Shown piece after piece: positions 34,128 through 43,700 of a stretch of DNA of 64,000 nucleotides. Below the pieces are notes generated by a model that was not told where the DNA came from, searched no databases, and was given only the letters and a program-made list of their open reading frames with translations. Position 1 is the stretch's first letter; each line of letters begins with the position of its first letter. The DNA is from Sulfitobacter sp. SK012 (GTDB lineage: Bacteria > Pseudomonadota > Alphaproteobacteria > Rhodobacterales > Rhodobacteraceae), in contig NZ_CP025804.1 in NCBI RefSeq assembly GCF_003352085.1, positions 1,054,001 to 1,118,000 of the forward strand. Direction: 5' to 3'. The translations under genes and the position numbers were made by a program.

Positions 34128-35498
34128 ATGTTTAGAAAACTTCCATATGCAATCGCGGCATCCAGCCTTCTGGCAACTGCCGCTTACGCCGAAATGCTGG
34201 ACCTTGAGAAGGACGAGCTGACCTTCGGCTTTATCAAACTGACCGATATGGCACCTTTGGCCGTCGCGTATGAAAATGGTTATTTCGAGGACGAGGGCCT
34301 GTTCGTTACGTTGGAAGCGCAGGCCAACTGGAAAGTTCTACTGGACGGTGTCATCGATGGCCAACTTGACGGCGCGCACATGCTGGCGGGTCAGCCGCTT
34401 GCCGCCACCATCGGGTACGGCACCAAGGCGCATATCATCACACCCTTTTCGATGGACCTGAACGGCAATGCTATCACGGTTTCCAACGAGATTTGGGAGC
34501 AGATGAAACCCAATGTGCCCAAGATGGAGGATGGCCGCCCGCAGCATCCGATCAGCGCCGCTGCCCTTGAACCTGTTGTGGAGAAGTATAAGGACGAAGG
34601 CCTGCCTTTTAACATGGGTATGGTTTTCCCTGTCTCCACCCACAATTACGAGATCCGCTATTGGCTCGCAGCTGGTGGGTTGCAGCCGGGCTATTACTCT
34701 CCTGACGATGTAACAGGCACAATTGGGGCGGATGTTTTCCTCTCTGTTACACCGCCGCCGCAAATGCCCGCCACGATGGAGGCCGGTACAATCTATGGCT
34801 ACGCGGTGGGCGAACCGTGGAACCAACAAGCTGTTTTCAAAGGCATCGGTGTGCCCGTCATCACTGACTACGACATGTGGAAGAACAACCCCGAGAAGGT
34901 CTTTGGCATCAACAAGGAATTCGCGGACGAGAACCCCAACACCACCATCGCCCTGACCAAAGCACTGATCCGTGCAGCAATCTGGCTGGACGAGAATGAC
35001 AACGCCAACCGCGAAGAGGCGGTCGAAATTCTGGCACGCTCCGAGTATGTGGGCGCGGACGCCGAAGTGATCGCCAACTCAATGACCGGCTTCTTCGAGT
35101 TCGAGAAGGGCGACCGCCGCCCTGCACCCGATTTCAACGTGTTCTTTCGCTACAACGCGACTTATCCGTTCTATTCGGATGCCGTCTGGTATCTGACGCA
35201 GATGCGCCGCTGGGGCCAGATCGCTGAACCGAAGTCCGATGAGTGGTTCATGGAGACGGCCAAGGACGTCTACCGCCCCGATATCTATCTTCAGGCGGCC
35301 AAGCTGCTGGTCGATGACGGTATGGCGAACGAGGTCGACTTTCCCTTCGACAGCGATGGTTTCAAAGCGCCAACGCCTGCCGCGGATATCATCGACGGCA
35401 TCGCCTATGACGGGCGCACGCCCAACGCCTACCTCGAAAGCCTGCCGATTGGCCTGAAGGGTGAGCAGATGATCGTTGACAGTGAGATCAAGGGCTAA
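34128..35498 (+). CDS. nrtA: Nitrate ABC transporter substrate-binding protein
   Basis: 456 aa from the ATG at 34128 (RBS-like AAAGGA 12 bases upstream); earlier in-frame codons belong to the leader. The signal peptide [21 protein letters not shown] targets it to the periplasm. Family motifs include [79 protein letters not shown] and [18 protein letters not shown]. It binds nitrate with high affinity and feeds NrtB. The close resemblance to the upstream NasS shows common origin of sensor and receptor. Confidence 0.93.
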   Translation: MFRKLPYAIAASSLLATAAYAEMLDLEKDELTFGFIKLTDMAPLAVAYENGYFEDEGLFVTLEAQANWKVLLDGVIDGQLDGAHMLAGQPLAATIGYGTKAHIITPFSMDLNGNAITVSNEIWEQMKPNVPKMEDGRPQHPISAAALEPVVEKYKDEGLPFNMGMVFPVSTHNYEIRYWLAAGGLQPGYYSPDDVTGTIGADVFLSVTPPPQMPATMEAGTIYGYAVGEPWNQQAVFKGIGVPVITDYDMWKNNPEKVFGINKEFADENPNTTIALTKALIRAAIWLDENDNANREEAVEILARSEYVGADAEVIANSMTGFFEFEKGDRRPAPDFNVFFRYNATYPFYSDAVWYLTQMRRWGQIAEPKSDEWFMETAKDVYRPDIYLQAAKLLVDDGMANEVDFPFDSDGFKAPTPAADIIDGIAYDGRTPNAYLESLPIGLKGEQMIVDSEIKG

Positions 35499-35506
35499 GC
35501 CCTGAA

Positions 35507-35532
35507 CGCCTCGCGGTACCAGCTGCGAGGCG
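35507..35532 (+). terminator. Hairpin between nrtA and nrtB
   Basis: Perfect 8-bp GC-rich stem CGCCTCGC / GCGAGGCG with a 10-base loop, 8 bases after the nrtA stop and without a T-run. It likely protects nrtA mRNA and lowers nrtB levels, as after many binding-protein genes. Confidence 0.6.
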
Positions 35533-35569
35533 CATTCAACATCTTTGCCAAGATCAAAGGATACCCCAC

Positions 35570-36658
35570 ATGTCTGCAACAGAACCCGATACATTCACCA
35601 CTGTCACCTTGGACAAAGAGGCCAAGCGTGCCCGCCTGTTCACCCGTATCAACAAAGCTGACAACTGGTTTCAGGTTCTTGGTCTGGCATGGCTTACGCC
35701 GATCCTGAAAGCGGCGGCGGGGGATAACCCAAAGGCACAGGCTGGCGAAGTCTGGCGTTTGCTGGGGGTGCCCTTATTGGCAATCGCGATCTTCCTGCTG
35801 GCATGGGGCGCGCTGGCCCCCAAAGTGCAGACATCGCTGGGTGCGGTCCCCGGTCCCGCACAAGTTTGGGAACAGGCAGTCAGCCTGAACGCCGATGCCA
35901 TACGGGAGCGTGAAAAAGCGGCAGCCTTCTACGAGCGCCAAGATACGCGCAATGCAAAGCTGGTTGCGGACGGCAAGGCAGAGGACGTCAAAGAGCGTGT
36001 CTATACAGGTAGACCCACCTATTACGCGCAAATCTGGACCTCTATCGTAACGGTATTCTTTGGCTTTCTGATTGCCTCCATCATCGCCATCCCGCTGGGC
36101 ATCGCGGCGGGTCTGTCAAAGACGGCAAATGCGGCCCTCAACCCCCTCATCCAGATTTTTAAACCCGTCTCTCCGCTGGCGTGGCTGCCGATCGTAACGA
36201 TGATCGTCTCTGCGGTTTACGCCAGCAATGACGGGATGTTCTCCAAATCTTTCCTGATCTCCGCCATCACCGTGACGCTCTGTTCGCTTTGGCCCACGCT
36301 GATCAACACAGCACTTGGGGTGTCCAGTATCGACAAAGACCTCGTGAGCGTCAGCCGCGTTCTTAAAATGAACACGTGGACCAAAATCACAAAGCTGGTG
36401 CTGCCCTCGGCGCTGCCGCTGATCTTCACCGGACTGCGGCTAAGCCTTGGTGTCGGCTGGATGGTGCTGATTGCCGCTGAAATGCTGGCGCAAAACCCCG
36501 GTTTGGGTAAATTCGTTTGGGACGAGTTCCAGAACGGATCGTCGCAATCGCTGGCCAAGATCATGGTGGCAGTCTTCACCATCGGGATCATCGGCTTCTT
36601 GCTGGACCGCGTGATGTACGCGCTGCAGTCCATGTTCACCTTCTCGGCAAACCGGTAA
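35570..36658 (+). CDS. nrtB: Nitrate ABC transporter permease
   Basis: 362 aa. It has membrane helices at about 65-85 (LLGVPLLAIAIFLLAWGAL) and five more after residue 150. The binding-protein-dependent permease signature is seen in the region DLVSVSRVLKMNTWTKITKL, which replaces the strict EAA loop, as is usual in NrtB/SsuC/TauC proteins. A 65-residue charged segment (REREKAAAFYERQDTRNAK) sits between helix 1 and the rest, typical of alphaproteobacterial NrtB. It is followed by the ATPase gene after 5 bases. Confidence 0.92.
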   Translation: MSATEPDTFTTVTLDKEAKRARLFTRINKADNWFQVLGLAWLTPILKAAAGDNPKAQAGEVWRLLGVPLLAIAIFLLAWGALAPKVQTSLGAVPGPAQVWEQAVSLNADAIREREKAAAFYERQDTRNAKLVADGKAEDVKERVYTGRPTYYAQIWTSIVTVFFGFLIASIIAIPLGIAAGLSKTANAALNPLIQIFKPVSPLAWLPIVTMIVSAVYASNDGMFSKSFLISAITVTLCSLWPTLINTALGVSSIDKDLVSVSRVLKMNTWTKITKLVLPSALPLIFTGLRLSLGVGWMVLIAAEMLAQNPGLGKFVWDEFQNGSSQSLAKIMVAVFTIGIIGFLLDRVMYALQSMFTFSANR

Positions 36659-36663
36659 CCTTC

Positions 36664-38352
36664 ATGAGCATTTTATCCATCAAGAACGTCAACAAGGGTT
36701 TCGGCGTAGGCACGCACCGTGCCGAGATCCTCAAAGACATCAACCTAGAGGTTAAGGAGGGTGAGTTCCTCGCCATTCTTGGCTTTTCCGGCACTGGAAA
36801 ATCTACTCTGATGAACCTGATTGCGGGTCTGGAGACGCCCGACAGTGGCAGCCTGACGTTCAAAGGCGCGCCAATCACCGAGCCGGGGCCGGAACGCGGA
36901 CTGATTTTCCAAAGCTATTCCTTGATGCCGTGGCTGACAGTCGGCGGAAATGTCGGTCTGGCCGTTGATGCAGTCTTCCCCAAGCTATCCAAGGCCGCGC
37001 GGCATGAAAAGATCGACCACTACGTGTCAATGGTTGGCCTGTCCCACGCCACCAGCCGCCGTCCATCCGAGTTGTCAGGCGGTATGCGCCAGCGGGTAGC
37101 AGTCGCGCGCGCGCTGGCGATGAACCCCGAAATGTTGTTGCTGGATGAACCTCTCTCGGCGCTGGATGCGCTGACACGGGCCAATCTCGCGGACGAAATT
37201 CTCGAGATTTGGGAGCGGGATAAAAAGACCTGCATCTTGATCACCAATGACGTAGATGAGGCGATTTTATTGGCCGACCGCATTGTGCCGTTGAACCCGG
37301 ACGGCACGCTGGCTGATCCAGTTGAGGTCAACATCCCGCGCCCGCGTGATCGGATGGCTATGAACAACGACGATATGTTCAAGGCATTGCGGGCCAATGT
37401 GACAAAATACCTGATGGATGTCGGTATCGAGGCAAAGGTTGAAGAAACCAAGACCCTGCCGAATGTCACCCCCATCCACGCGGTGCCACGTGTCGTGGCC
37501 GAAGCGCAGAAAAGCCCCATCGAGGAACGCTACCTCAATTTCTCGCAGCTGCATAAAATTTATCCTACGCCCAAGGGACCGCTGACGGTGGTTGAGGATT
37601 TTGACCTCAAAATCAACAAGGGCGAGTTTATTTCGCTGATCGGGCATTCAGGTTGTGGCAAATCCACAGTGCTGACCATGGCGGCGGGGCTGAACCCGAT
37701 TTCCAAAGGGGCGATCCGGCTGGATGGCTGGAACGTCGAGGGCGCAGACCCCGAACGCGCTGTGGTGTTCCAATCGCCCAACCTCTTTCCGTGGCTCACC
37801 GCCAAAGAGAACGTCGCGATTGGGGTGGACAAGGTTTACCCCCGCGCCTCTCAGGCAGAGCGGCAGGATGTGATCGAATATTATCTGGAGCGCGTTGGTC
37901 TGGCCGACAGTATGGACAAGAATGCAGCGTCGCTCTCCAACGGAATGAAGCAACGTGTCGGCATTGCGCGGGCTTTTGCGCTCTCGCCCAAGCTATTGCT
38001 GCTTGATGAGCCTTTCGGCATGCTCGACAGCCTTACCCGTTGGGAGCTTCAAGAGGTCCTGATGGAGGTGTGGTCGCGTACCAAAGTCACCGCCGTTTGT
38101 GTCACGCACGATGTGGACGAGGCAATCTTGCTGGCCGACCGCGTGGTGATGATGACCAACGGGCCGCAAGCGACCATAGGCAAGATCACCGATGTGAAGC
38201 TGCCGCGCCCTCGCACCCGCAAAGCGCTGCTGGAGCATCCGGATTATTATGCCTACCGCCAAGAGGTGCTCGATTTCCTTGAGGAATATGAGCATGGCAA
38301 CACATCCAAGACCGCCTCAGCCGCCCCCAAAAAACCAATCGCAGCGGAGTGA
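36664..38352 (+). CDS. nrtCD: Nitrate ABC transporter, two ATPase domains in one chain
   Basis: 562 aa from the ATG at 36664 (MSILSIKNVNKGFGVG). Domain 1 (1-260): Walker A GFSGTGKST, signature LSGGMRQRVAVARAL, Walker B LLLDEPLSALD, but the switch reads ITNDVDEAIL (Asn in place of His). Domain 2 (about 280-540): Walker A GHSGCGKST, signature LSNGMKQRVGIARAF (Asn in place of the first Gly), Walker B LLLDEPFGMLD, switch VTHDVDEAIL (His present). So each half carries one change, and the two composite ATP sites would be unequal. In cyanobacteria NrtC and NrtD are separate proteins; here a single fused ATPase serves NrtB. Confidence 0.9.
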   Translation: MSILSIKNVNKGFGVGTHRAEILKDINLEVKEGEFLAILGFSGTGKSTLMNLIAGLETPDSGSLTFKGAPITEPGPERGLIFQSYSLMPWLTVGGNVGLAVDAVFPKLSKAARHEKIDHYVSMVGLSHATSRRPSELSGGMRQRVAVARALAMNPEMLLLDEPLSALDALTRANLADEILEIWERDKKTCILITNDVDEAILLADRIVPLNPDGTLADPVEVNIPRPRDRMAMNNDDMFKALRANVTKYLMDVGIEAKVEETKTLPNVTPIHAVPRVVAEAQKSPIEERYLNFSQLHKIYPTPKGPLTVVEDFDLKINKGEFISLIGHSGCGKSTVLTMAAGLNPISKGAIRLDGWNVEGADPERAVVFQSPNLFPWLTAKENVAIGVDKVYPRASQAERQDVIEYYLERVGLADSMDKNAASLSNGMKQRVGIARAFALSPKLLLLDEPFGMLDSLTRWELQEVLMEVWSRTKVTAVCVTHDVDEAILLADRVVMMTNGPQATIGKITDVKLPRPRTRKALLEHPDYYAYRQEVLDFLEEYEHGNTSKTASAAPKKPIAAE

Positions 38353-38356
38353 AGAG

Positions 38357-40795
38357 ATGAAACAAAAACTGATCATCATTGGGGCGGGCATGGCGACAGG
38401 TCGTGCCTTGGAAACCCTGCTGGACGCGGCACCGGACGCCTATGACGTGACCCTGTTCAACGCCGAGCCGCGCGGTAACTATAACCGAATTATGCTGTCG
38501 CCAGTGCTGGCTGGTGACAAAACCTATGCCGAGATTGAGACGCACGATGCGCTGTGGTACGCCGAGAAGTGTGTGACCTGCCGCTTTGGCGAGAAGCTTG
38601 CCAGCATCAATCGCGTGGCCAAGACGGTGACGGCGCAGAATGGCGATGTGCTGGCCTATGACAAGCTGATGTTTGGAACCGGCTCCAATCCTTTCATCAT
38701 CCCCCTGCCTGGCCATGATCTGGAAGGCGTCATCGCCTACCGCGATCTGGAAGACACCGAACGGATGATGGGGCTTGGACCTGTCAGCAAATGCGTCGTC
38801 ATTGGTGGCGGTTTGTTGGGGCTTGAGGCCGCCGCTGGAATGGCCGCGCGCGGCGTCGATGTCACGGTTGTCCATATCATGGGCCACCTGATGGAGCGCC
38901 AGTTGGACGAAGCGGCGGGGTATCTTTTGCGCCGCGCACTGGTGGACAAAGGCATTACAATTAAATGTTCCGCCAACTCAAAAGAGATACTGGGTAAAGA
39001 CGGACATGTCCGCGCATTATTACTGGATGATGGCACCGAGTTACCTTGCGATCTGCTGGTCATGGCCGTTGGCATCCGCCCCAACGTGGCATTGGCGTCT
39101 GAGGCGGGACTGGCTGTTGGGTGCGGCATTCATGTGGATGATCAGATGGTTACGTCTGATGCCGACATTCTAGCAGTTGGTGAATGTGTCGAACATGACG
39201 GCGCGATTTTTGGCCTTGTCGCACCTTTGTACGATCAGGCGCGGGTGGCGGCCAAGACCTTGTTGGGCGAGCATGCCATCTTTGTTCAAAAGGAGCTTTC
39301 GACCAAGCTGAAAGTGACCGGATGCGATCTGTTCAGTGCTGGTGACTTCGCCGACGGGGATGGTCGCGAAGACATAGTGTTCCGCGATCCGGCGCGTGGT
39401 GTCTACCGCCGTCTGGTGATCGAAAATGACGTGGTCATCGGTGCGGTTATGTATGGCGACACCGCTGACAGCAATTGGTTCTTTGGATTGATCCGAGAGC
39501 GTACTGATATTGCCGAAATGCGCGATACGTTGATCTTTGGTCCCGCCTATCAAGGAGGGACCCCGCTGGACCCGCTCACAGCCGTTGCAGCCTTATCGCG
39601 TGATGCGGAAATTTGTGGCTGCAACGGCATTTGCAAAGGCCAGATTGAAGACGCGATTGTAGCAGGCGCTGGTGATCTCGCAGCGATAAAAGCCACCACC
39701 AAGGCTTCGGCGTCTTGCGGGACATGTACCGGATTGGTCGAACAGGTCTTGGCCGTTACCTTGGGTGATGATTTCGTGTTGCCTGCTGCCGCATCGATTT
39801 GTGCCTGCACCGACATGACCCATGAAGACGTGCGCCGTATGATCAAGTCGCAACGCCTCACTTCCATGCCCGCCGTCTGGCAGGAGTGTGGGTGGAAGAC
39901 ATCTTGCGGGTGTCATGTCTGCCGGCCTGCGCTCAACTTCTACTTGCTGGCTGATTGGCCGCTTGAGTATCAAGATGATCCGCAAAGCCGGTTCATCAAT
40001 GAACGCAAACACGCGAATATCCAGAAGGACGGCACATTCAGCGTCGTGCCGCGCATGTGGGGCGGGATCACCACGCCGGACGAGCTGCGTGCGATTGCCG
40101 ATGCGGCGGATAAATACGCGGTGCCCACGGTCAAGGTAACCGGCGGGCAGCGCATTGATCTGCTGGGGGTGAAAGGTGAGGACCTCCCCGCCATCTGGGC
40201 CGATTTGAACGCGGCCGGAATGGTCTCGGGACATGCCTATTCCAAAGGTTTGCGCACGGTTAAGACCTGTGTGGGAACCGATCATTGCCGCTTTGGCACC
40301 CAAGACAGCACTGGGTTGGGTATCAAGCTGGAAAAGACGCTGTGGGGATCGTGGACGCCCCATAAGCTGAAACTTGGCGTATCAGGTTGCCCGCGCAATT
40401 GTGCGGAGGCGACCTGTAAAGATATCGGTATTGTTTGTGTCGACAGTGGGTATCAAATCTCCATTGGCGGCGCTGCGGGCATGGATGTGCGTGAAACCGA
40501 ACTGTTGGTGCAGGTGGTCACGGAACAAGAAACCATCGATGTGATCAAAGCGATCACGCAGGCCTACCGCGAAAACGCACGTTATCTGGACCGCATCTAT
40601 AAATGGATGGGCAAGGTGGGAATGGACTGGATCAAGGAGCGTGTGGTCGAGGATTTGGAGGAGCGCGCGGCCCTCGTCGATCGGTTCGAGTTGAGCCAGA
40701 CTATCTATCGCCGTGACCCATGGGCAGATCACGTGCGCGACAAATTGCAAAGCTATCAACCCTTGGGAAACTTTGCGTTGGAGGCTGCAGAATGA
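38357..40795 (+). CDS. nirB: Assimilatory nitrite reductase, large subunit
   Basis: 812 aa that reduces nitrite to ammonium with NAD(P)H. The N-terminal FAD/NAD part shows IIIGAGMATGRALE and VVIGGGLLGLEAAAGMAARG. A BFD-like [2Fe-2S] segment at about 415-460 holds CGCNGICKGQ and SCGTCTG. The C-terminal siroheme/[4Fe-4S] part has TCVGTDHCRFG (about 637) and SGCPRNCAEATC (about 677), which bind the cluster next to siroheme. The start has GAAGAG upstream. nirD follows with an ATGA overlap. Siroheme is provided by the cysG gene of this operon. Confidence 0.95.
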   Translation: MKQKLIIIGAGMATGRALETLLDAAPDAYDVTLFNAEPRGNYNRIMLSPVLAGDKTYAEIETHDALWYAEKCVTCRFGEKLASINRVAKTVTAQNGDVLAYDKLMFGTGSNPFIIPLPGHDLEGVIAYRDLEDTERMMGLGPVSKCVVIGGGLLGLEAAAGMAARGVDVTVVHIMGHLMERQLDEAAGYLLRRALVDKGITIKCSANSKEILGKDGHVRALLLDDGTELPCDLLVMAVGIRPNVALASEAGLAVGCGIHVDDQMVTSDADILAVGECVEHDGAIFGLVAPLYDQARVAAKTLLGEHAIFVQKELSTKLKVTGCDLFSAGDFADGDGREDIVFRDPARGVYRRLVIENDVVIGAVMYGDTADSNWFFGLIRERTDIAEMRDTLIFGPAYQGGTPLDPLTAVAALSRDAEICGCNGICKGQIEDAIVAGAGDLAAIKATTKASASCGTCTGLVEQVLAVTLGDDFVLPAAASICACTDMTHEDVRRMIKSQRLTSMPAVWQECGWKTSCGCHVCRPALNFYLLADWPLEYQDDPQSRFINERKHANIQKDGTFSVVPRMWGGITTPDELRAIADAADKYAVPTVKVTGGQRIDLLGVKGEDLPAIWADLNAAGMVSGHAYSKGLRTVKTCVGTDHCRFGTQDSTGLGIKLEKTLWGSWTPHKLKLGVSGCPRNCAEATCKDIGIVCVDSGYQISIGGAAGMDVRETELLVQVVTEQETIDVIKAITQAYRENARYLDRIYKWMGKVGMDWIKERVVEDLEERAALVDRFELSQTIYRRDPWADHVRDKLQSYQPLGNFALEAAE

Positions 40796-41127
40796 GCGAT
40801 TGGATAGACATTGCCGCCTTGGACGACGTGCCGCAACGCGGGGCTCGGATAGTGAAAACGCATAGCGGCTGTGTCGCGGTGTTCCGCACAAGTGCGGATG
40901 AGGTTTTCGCGCTCAACAACAGTTGCCCGCATAAGGGTGGCCCACTGTCAGAAGGCATCGTGCATGGTGCCTCCGTGACCTGCCCGCTGCACAACTGGGT
41001 TTTCTCACTTGAAACGGGACATGCGCAAGGGGCGGATGACGGCAAGGTGGCTACCTACCCCGCAAAAGTCGAGAACGGGCGTATTTTGTTGGATAAGGCC
41101 ACTTTAAACCAGCGTATCGTCGCATGA
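40792..41127 (+). CDS. nirD: Nitrite reductase small subunit, Rieske-type
   Basis: 111 aa. A Rieske-like fold with the cluster motifs CPHKGGPLSEG and CPLHNW, 17 residues apart, so both Cys-x-His pairs are present. Some NirD proteins lack them; this one should bind [2Fe-2S]. It partners NirB in the cytoplasm. Both ends overlap neighbours by 4 bases, so translation is coupled from nirB to nasA. Confidence 0.93.
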   Translation: MSDWIDIAALDDVPQRGARIVKTHSGCVAVFRTSADEVFALNNSCPHKGGPLSEGIVHGASVTCPLHNWVFSLETGHAQGADDGKVATYPAKVENGRILLDKATLNQRIVA

Positions 41128-43700
41128 GCCTCACGCGCACAACATGTCCCTATTGCGGCGTTGGTTGTGGTGTCTTGGCGGGGGCTGATGGCACCATCAA
41201 GGGCGATCCAGATCATCCAGCCAACTTTGGGCGGCTGTGCTCCAAAGGCTCGGCGCTGAATGAGACGATTGACCTGGAGGGGCGGCTTTTGCATCCGCAA
41301 ATCGCAGGCAAGCAGGCCACATGGGACAGCGCACTTGATCTGGTCGCAAGCAAATTCAGCGAAGCGATCCGCGAGCATGGCCCTGATAGCGTGGCGTTTT
41401 ATGTTTCGGGGCAACTTCTGACAGAAGACTACTACGTCGCCAACAAACTGATGAAGGGCTTCATCGGGTCGGCCAATATCGACACCAATTCACGGCTCTG
41501 CATGGCGTCCTCGGTGGCGGGACACAAACGCGCGTTTGGAACCGATACCGTCCCCGGCACCTACGCCGATCTTGATGAAGCAGACCTGATCGTGCTGGTC
41601 GGCTCCAACCTTGCGTGGTGTCATCCTGTGCTGTACCAGCGCATCGCGGCAGCCAAGGAAGCGCGCCCTTCGATGCGGGTCGTCAACATTGATCCGCGCC
41701 GTACGGCCACCTGCGATCTGGCGGATATGCATCTGAGGGTCGCCCCTGATGGTGATGTCGCTTTGTTCAACGGTCTTCTTGCGTATCTCGCAGACCACGA
41801 TCATCTCGATATGGATTATGTCACTGCCCATGTGGGCGGTTGTCGGGCGGCTTTGGACGCCGCGCGCGCTACCGATCCTCTGGAGTCCGGAATAGACCCA
41901 AAAGAGCTTGCGCGGTTCTACCAGATTTGGGCGCAGACGACAAAGGTCGTCACCGTCTATTCCCAAGGCGTAAACCAATCGGCATGCGGCACTGACAAAG
42001 TCGGCGCGATCTTGAATTGTCATCTGGCCACGGGCCGCATCGGTAAGGTAGGCGCTGGCCCATTTTCGGTCACTGGACAGCCAAACGCCATGGGCGGCCG
42101 CGAGGTGGGCGGCCTTGCCAATATGCTCGCCAATCATCTGGATATCGAGAACGCGGACCACCGCGAAAAGGTGCAGACCTTCTGGAACAGCCCAACCATT
42201 TGCACGTCAGCAGGCCTCAAGGCAGTTGATCTGTTCGATGCCTGTGCGACTGGCAAGATCAAAGCGTTGTGGGTCATGTCTACCAATCCTGCGGTCTCGA
42301 TGCCCGATGCCGACGGCGTTGCACGTGCTATCGCCAACGTGCCCTTTGTCGCCATCTCGGACATCATGGCCAGGACAGACACCGGCGATTTGGCCGATGT
42401 GCTGCTGCCCGCGACAGGATGGGGCGAAAAGGACGGCACGGTGACCAACTCCGAGCGGCGGATCTCGCGCCAGCGTGCATTTTTGCCCGCACCTGCCGGA
42501 GCCCGCCCTGATTGGCGTATTGTCAGCGACGTGGCTACGCGGATGGGATTTGGGGGTGCTTTTGTCTATACATCACCTTCGGAAATATTTGCAGAATATA
42601 TCGCATTGGACGCATCCGCACGAACCTTTGGACGTGATCTCGACCTGAGCATATTTGCCGATGCGGATTATGCCAATCTGCTTCCAACACAATGGCCGCG
42701 CAATGACATGCGGTTCTTTGCGGACGGGCAGTTCTACCACGCTGATGGAAAAGCGCGGATGCTACCAGTAAAGGCCCCGATACCGCGCCGCGCCGGATTG
42801 ACCTTGAACACGGGCCGCAACCGCGACCAATGGCATACGATGACGCGGACGGGAAAGTCACCGAAACTGGGCGCACATCTGGCGGAGCCTTACCTGGAAA
42901 TACACCCTGATGATGCTGCAGACATAACCGCCTCTCATGGCGATCTGATTGAGGTGGAGAATGTGCTTGGCACAACGATATTGCGCGCGATCGTCACAGA
43001 CCGTGTCACGAAGGGCCAGCTTTTTGCACCCATGCACTGGACCCGTCAAACTTCGCGGAATGCTACAATCAACAGCGTGATTGCCCCGCTGACGGATCCC
43101 TATTCTGGCCAGCCGGCGTTGAAAAGTGGCAGCGTTTCCATAAGTCTGTACGCGGCCAAATGGTACGGTTTTTTGGCCTGCACGAACCAACCCGCAGCTG
43201 ATACATCCTACGCAGCGATAGCGCGAACTCAGACAGGCTGGCAGATGGAATTGGCCAGTACGCAGACGCCTGATGATTGGATGCTTGAAGCCAAGCGTTT
43301 TGCGAGAGTGCCAAACGCGGAGGCCTCGATTTACGAGGACCGCGCAAATGGCAGCGTTCGGGTTGTCCTTCATGAGGGTGAACTGGTGCAGGCGGTCTTC
43401 TTTGCGGGACGCGAACCAGTGATCCTGTCGCGTGCGGCTGCGGTCTCATCTGTTGGCACCACCACTGCCTCGCTTCACGCGCTTGCAGGGCGGATGGGCA
43501 AAGACCAGCCCGATCCGGGTGCAGTGGTCTGCGCTTGCTTCAATGTAGGGCAAAACACCTTGCTCATCGCGATTGGCGACGGCGCGCAGACTGTTCAATC
43601 CTTGGGCGAAGTGACTTGTGCAGGAACGAACTGCGGCTCGTGCAAGCCAGAGTTGGCGCGACTTGTTGCGCAAAACTCGCTTGCGTTGGCCGCAGAATGA
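41124..43700 (+). CDS. nasA: Assimilatory nitrate reductase, catalytic subunit
   Basis: 858 aa. A molybdopterin enzyme of the NasA/NapA group that reduces nitrate to nitrite in the cytoplasm. An N-terminal [4Fe-4S] motif (CPYCGVGCGVL, Cys 8, 11, 15, and LCSKGSALN near 40) is followed by the bis-MGD-binding core (SNLAWCHPVLYQRI, GPFSVTGQPNAMGGREVGGL, NSERRISRQRAF). A C-terminal BFD-like [2Fe-2S] domain (VVCACFNVGQNTLL and CAGTNCGSCKPEL) is typical of the long assimilatory type that takes electrons directly from a reductase or NADH protein. No separate nasB/NasG electron donor is in the operon, so NirB or another reductase may serve. Confidence 0.94.
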   Translation: MSLTRTTCPYCGVGCGVLAGADGTIKGDPDHPANFGRLCSKGSALNETIDLEGRLLHPQIAGKQATWDSALDLVASKFSEAIREHGPDSVAFYVSGQLLTEDYYVANKLMKGFIGSANIDTNSRLCMASSVAGHKRAFGTDTVPGTYADLDEADLIVLVGSNLAWCHPVLYQRIAAAKEARPSMRVVNIDPRRTATCDLADMHLRVAPDGDVALFNGLLAYLADHDHLDMDYVTAHVGGCRAALDAARATDPLESGIDPKELARFYQIWAQTTKVVTVYSQGVNQSACGTDKVGAILNCHLATGRIGKVGAGPFSVTGQPNAMGGREVGGLANMLANHLDIENADHREKVQTFWNSPTICTSAGLKAVDLFDACATGKIKALWVMSTNPAVSMPDADGVARAIANVPFVAISDIMARTDTGDLADVLLPATGWGEKDGTVTNSERRISRQRAFLPAPAGARPDWRIVSDVATRMGFGGAFVYTSPSEIFAEYIALDASARTFGRDLDLSIFADADYANLLPTQWPRNDMRFFADGQFYHADGKARMLPVKAPIPRRAGLTLNTGRNRDQWHTMTRTGKSPKLGAHLAEPYLEIHPDDAADITASHGDLIEVENVLGTTILRAIVTDRVTKGQLFAPMHWTRQTSRNATINSVIAPLTDPYSGQPALKSGSVSISLYAAKWYGFLACTNQPAADTSYAAIARTQTGWQMELASTQTPDDWMLEAKRFARVPNAEASIYEDRANGSVRVVLHEGELVQAVFFAGREPVILSRAAAVSSVGTTTASLHALAGRMGKDQPDPGAVVCACFNVGQNTLLIAIGDGAQTVQSLGEVTCAGTNCGSCKPELARLVAQNSLALAAE

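Noticed and set aside
39593..40363. 256-codon minus-strand frame inside nirB
   Set aside because: Antisense shadow of a well-supported gene with cofactor motifs on the plus strand.
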